A DNA stretch of 6,513 nucleotides, taken from JAAYQA01 sp964510345. Its GTDB lineage: Bacteria; Bacillota; Clostridia; Tissierellales; Peptoniphilaceae. A program made the translations under genes and the position numbers. The notes under the pieces were generated by a model. It was given only the letters and a program-made list of their open reading frames with translations. It ran no database searches and was not told where the DNA came from. The DNA lies in contig CAZEBB010000062.1 of NCBI GenBank assembly GCA_964510345.1, positions 1-6,513 of the forward strand, written 5' to 3'. Below, piece after piece: positions 6,118-6,513 of this stretch. The first letter of the stretch is position 1, and each line of letters begins with the position of its first letter.

Positions 6118-6513
6118 TGGATTCCTCTATTCCATACTCGGCTTTCAGCCGCTTCCATTCGTCACGCAGCGATGCGGCGCGCTCGAACTCCAAGTTTTCC
6201 GCCGCCTTTCGCATCTCCGCTTCCATATTGATCACAATCGCCCGAATCTCCGTCAGCGACAGTTTATCCGGTTCGTATTCGACATCGTCCTCCGCCGCGT
6301 GGGTCGCTTCGATGATCTCGCGGACCCCTTTCTTTACGCTCTCCGGCGTTAGGCCGTGTTTTTCATTATAGTCTTCCTGAATCGATCGGCGTCGTTCCGT
6401 TTCATCGATCGCCCGCTTCATCGAATCCGTCATCTTGTCCGCATACATGACGACGTGCCCGTGCACATTGCGCGCCGCGCGACCGATCGTCTGGATCAGC
6501 GACGTTTCCGAAC
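6110..6513 (-). CDS. uvrB: Excinuclease ABC subunit B (UvrB), C-terminal part
   Basis: The last 133 residues of UvrB, the DNA-loading helicase-like subunit that verifies damage handed over by UvrA and recruits UvrC. The reading frame is open to the window edge, so the gene is 5'-partial; UvrB is usually about 660 residues, so roughly four fifths lie outside. The visible part begins with SETSLIQTIGRAARN (helicase motif VI, here residues 1-15), then GHVVMYADKMTDSM and the AIDETERRR helix, all strongly conserved. The end (about 85-125) is a charged UVR domain helix pair, including NLEFERAASLRDEW, which contacts UvrC. A GTG codon at 6464-6466 could be mistaken for a start but is internal (Val of N-V-H-G-H). 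The stop TAA at 6110-6112 lies within the uvrA start region. The uvrB-uvrA order is common in Bacillota, where the pair is often under SOS (LexA) control; the promoter is not in view here. Confidence 0.97.
   Translation of the reverse strand, partial: SETSLIQTIGRAARNVHGHVVMYADKMTDSMKRAIDETERRRSIQEDYNEKHGLTPESVKKGVREIIEATHAAEDDVEYEPDKLSLTEIRAIVINMEAEMRKAAENLEFERAASLRDEWKRLKAEYGIEESID
6124..6128 (-). promoter_or_regulatory. Ribosome binding site deciding the TTG start of uvrA
   Basis: The minus strand reads AGAGG followed by AATCCA and then TTG. It lies inside the last codons of uvrB. No in-frame ATG fits the conserved UvrA N-terminus, so this site plus homology fixes the TTG as the start. Confidence 0.65.

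Larger units (their letters stand above)
3..6513 (-). other. Putative operon uvrB-uvrA-ecfS-DUF438-panE-yqeY
   Basis: Six genes share one strand. Junctions in order of transcription are: 8-nt overlap, 12-nt space, 15-nt space (after collapsing the assembly gap), 11-nt overlap and 13-nt space. Each short space is filled by a Shine-Dalgarno sequence and leaves no room for a promoter or a hairpin terminator. Internal promoters inside coding sequence cannot be excluded by reading. The promoter would lie upstream of uvrB and the terminator below yqeY, both outside the window. Confidence 0.75.

Noticed and set aside
6110..6466. Short separate gene starting at GTG 6464-6466
   Set aside because: The frame continues upstream with the conserved UvrB motif QTIGRAARN right to the window edge, so this is an internal Val codon.

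Overview
The window is a fragment of a bacterial draft genome in which every recognisable gene lies on the minus strand, packed head to tail. Read in the direction of transcription (from high to low coordinates) the order is: the 3' end of uvrB, complete uvrA, an ECF transporter substrate-binding (S) subunit, a DUF438/hemerythrin/PAS protein, a ketopantoate reductase (panE), and a GatB/YqeY-domain protein. UvrB, UvrA and PanE sequences, strong AGGAGG-type ribosome binding sites and the ECF S subunit all fit Bacillota. The DUF438-hemerythrin-PAS architecture is most familiar from anaerobes, so a Clostridia-like anaerobe of moderate GC (roughly 55% by eye) is the best guess. I cannot place it at a lower rank.

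Layout by region. Positions 6110-6513 hold the last 133 residues of UvrB, cut by the window edge. UvrA (3259-6117) starts with TTG inside the uvrB stop region, overlapping it by 8 nt. The ECF S subunit (2743-3246) begins 12 nt after uvrA. The DUF438 protein (1376-2572) would begin only 15 nt after the ECF gene, but the assembly has a 100-N gap there (2584-2683), flanked on both sides by the same 55 bp. This is almost certainly two contig ends overlapping by one k-mer, so the real chromosome probably has one copy and no gap. panE (466-1386) overlaps the DUF438 gene by 11 nt, and yqeY (3-452) follows 13 nt after panE. No intergenic space exceeds 15 nt once the gap is collapsed, and no promoter or terminator is visible, so the whole window looks like the interior of one operon whose promoter lies upstream of uvrB, outside the window.

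How the genes may work together. UvrB and UvrA are the damage-recognition half of nucleotide excision repair. The DUF438 protein has a diiron-type hemerythrin module and a PAS-like module, which suggests sensing or handling of O2, NO or redox stress. PanE makes pantoate for coenzyme A, and the ECF S subunit imports an unidentified small molecule, probably a vitamin or precursor. YqeY-type proteins resemble the tail of GatB, but their function is not settled. Co-transcription of repair with a possible stress sensor is plausible but is inference from gene order.

I see no CRISPR array, mobile element, RNA gene, riboswitch or clearly undescribed system. The points most worth attention are the assembly artefact at the DUF438 start, the poorly characterised DUF438-hemerythrin-PAS protein, and a strong excess of the palindrome CGATCG that turns out to be mostly a codon-context effect.
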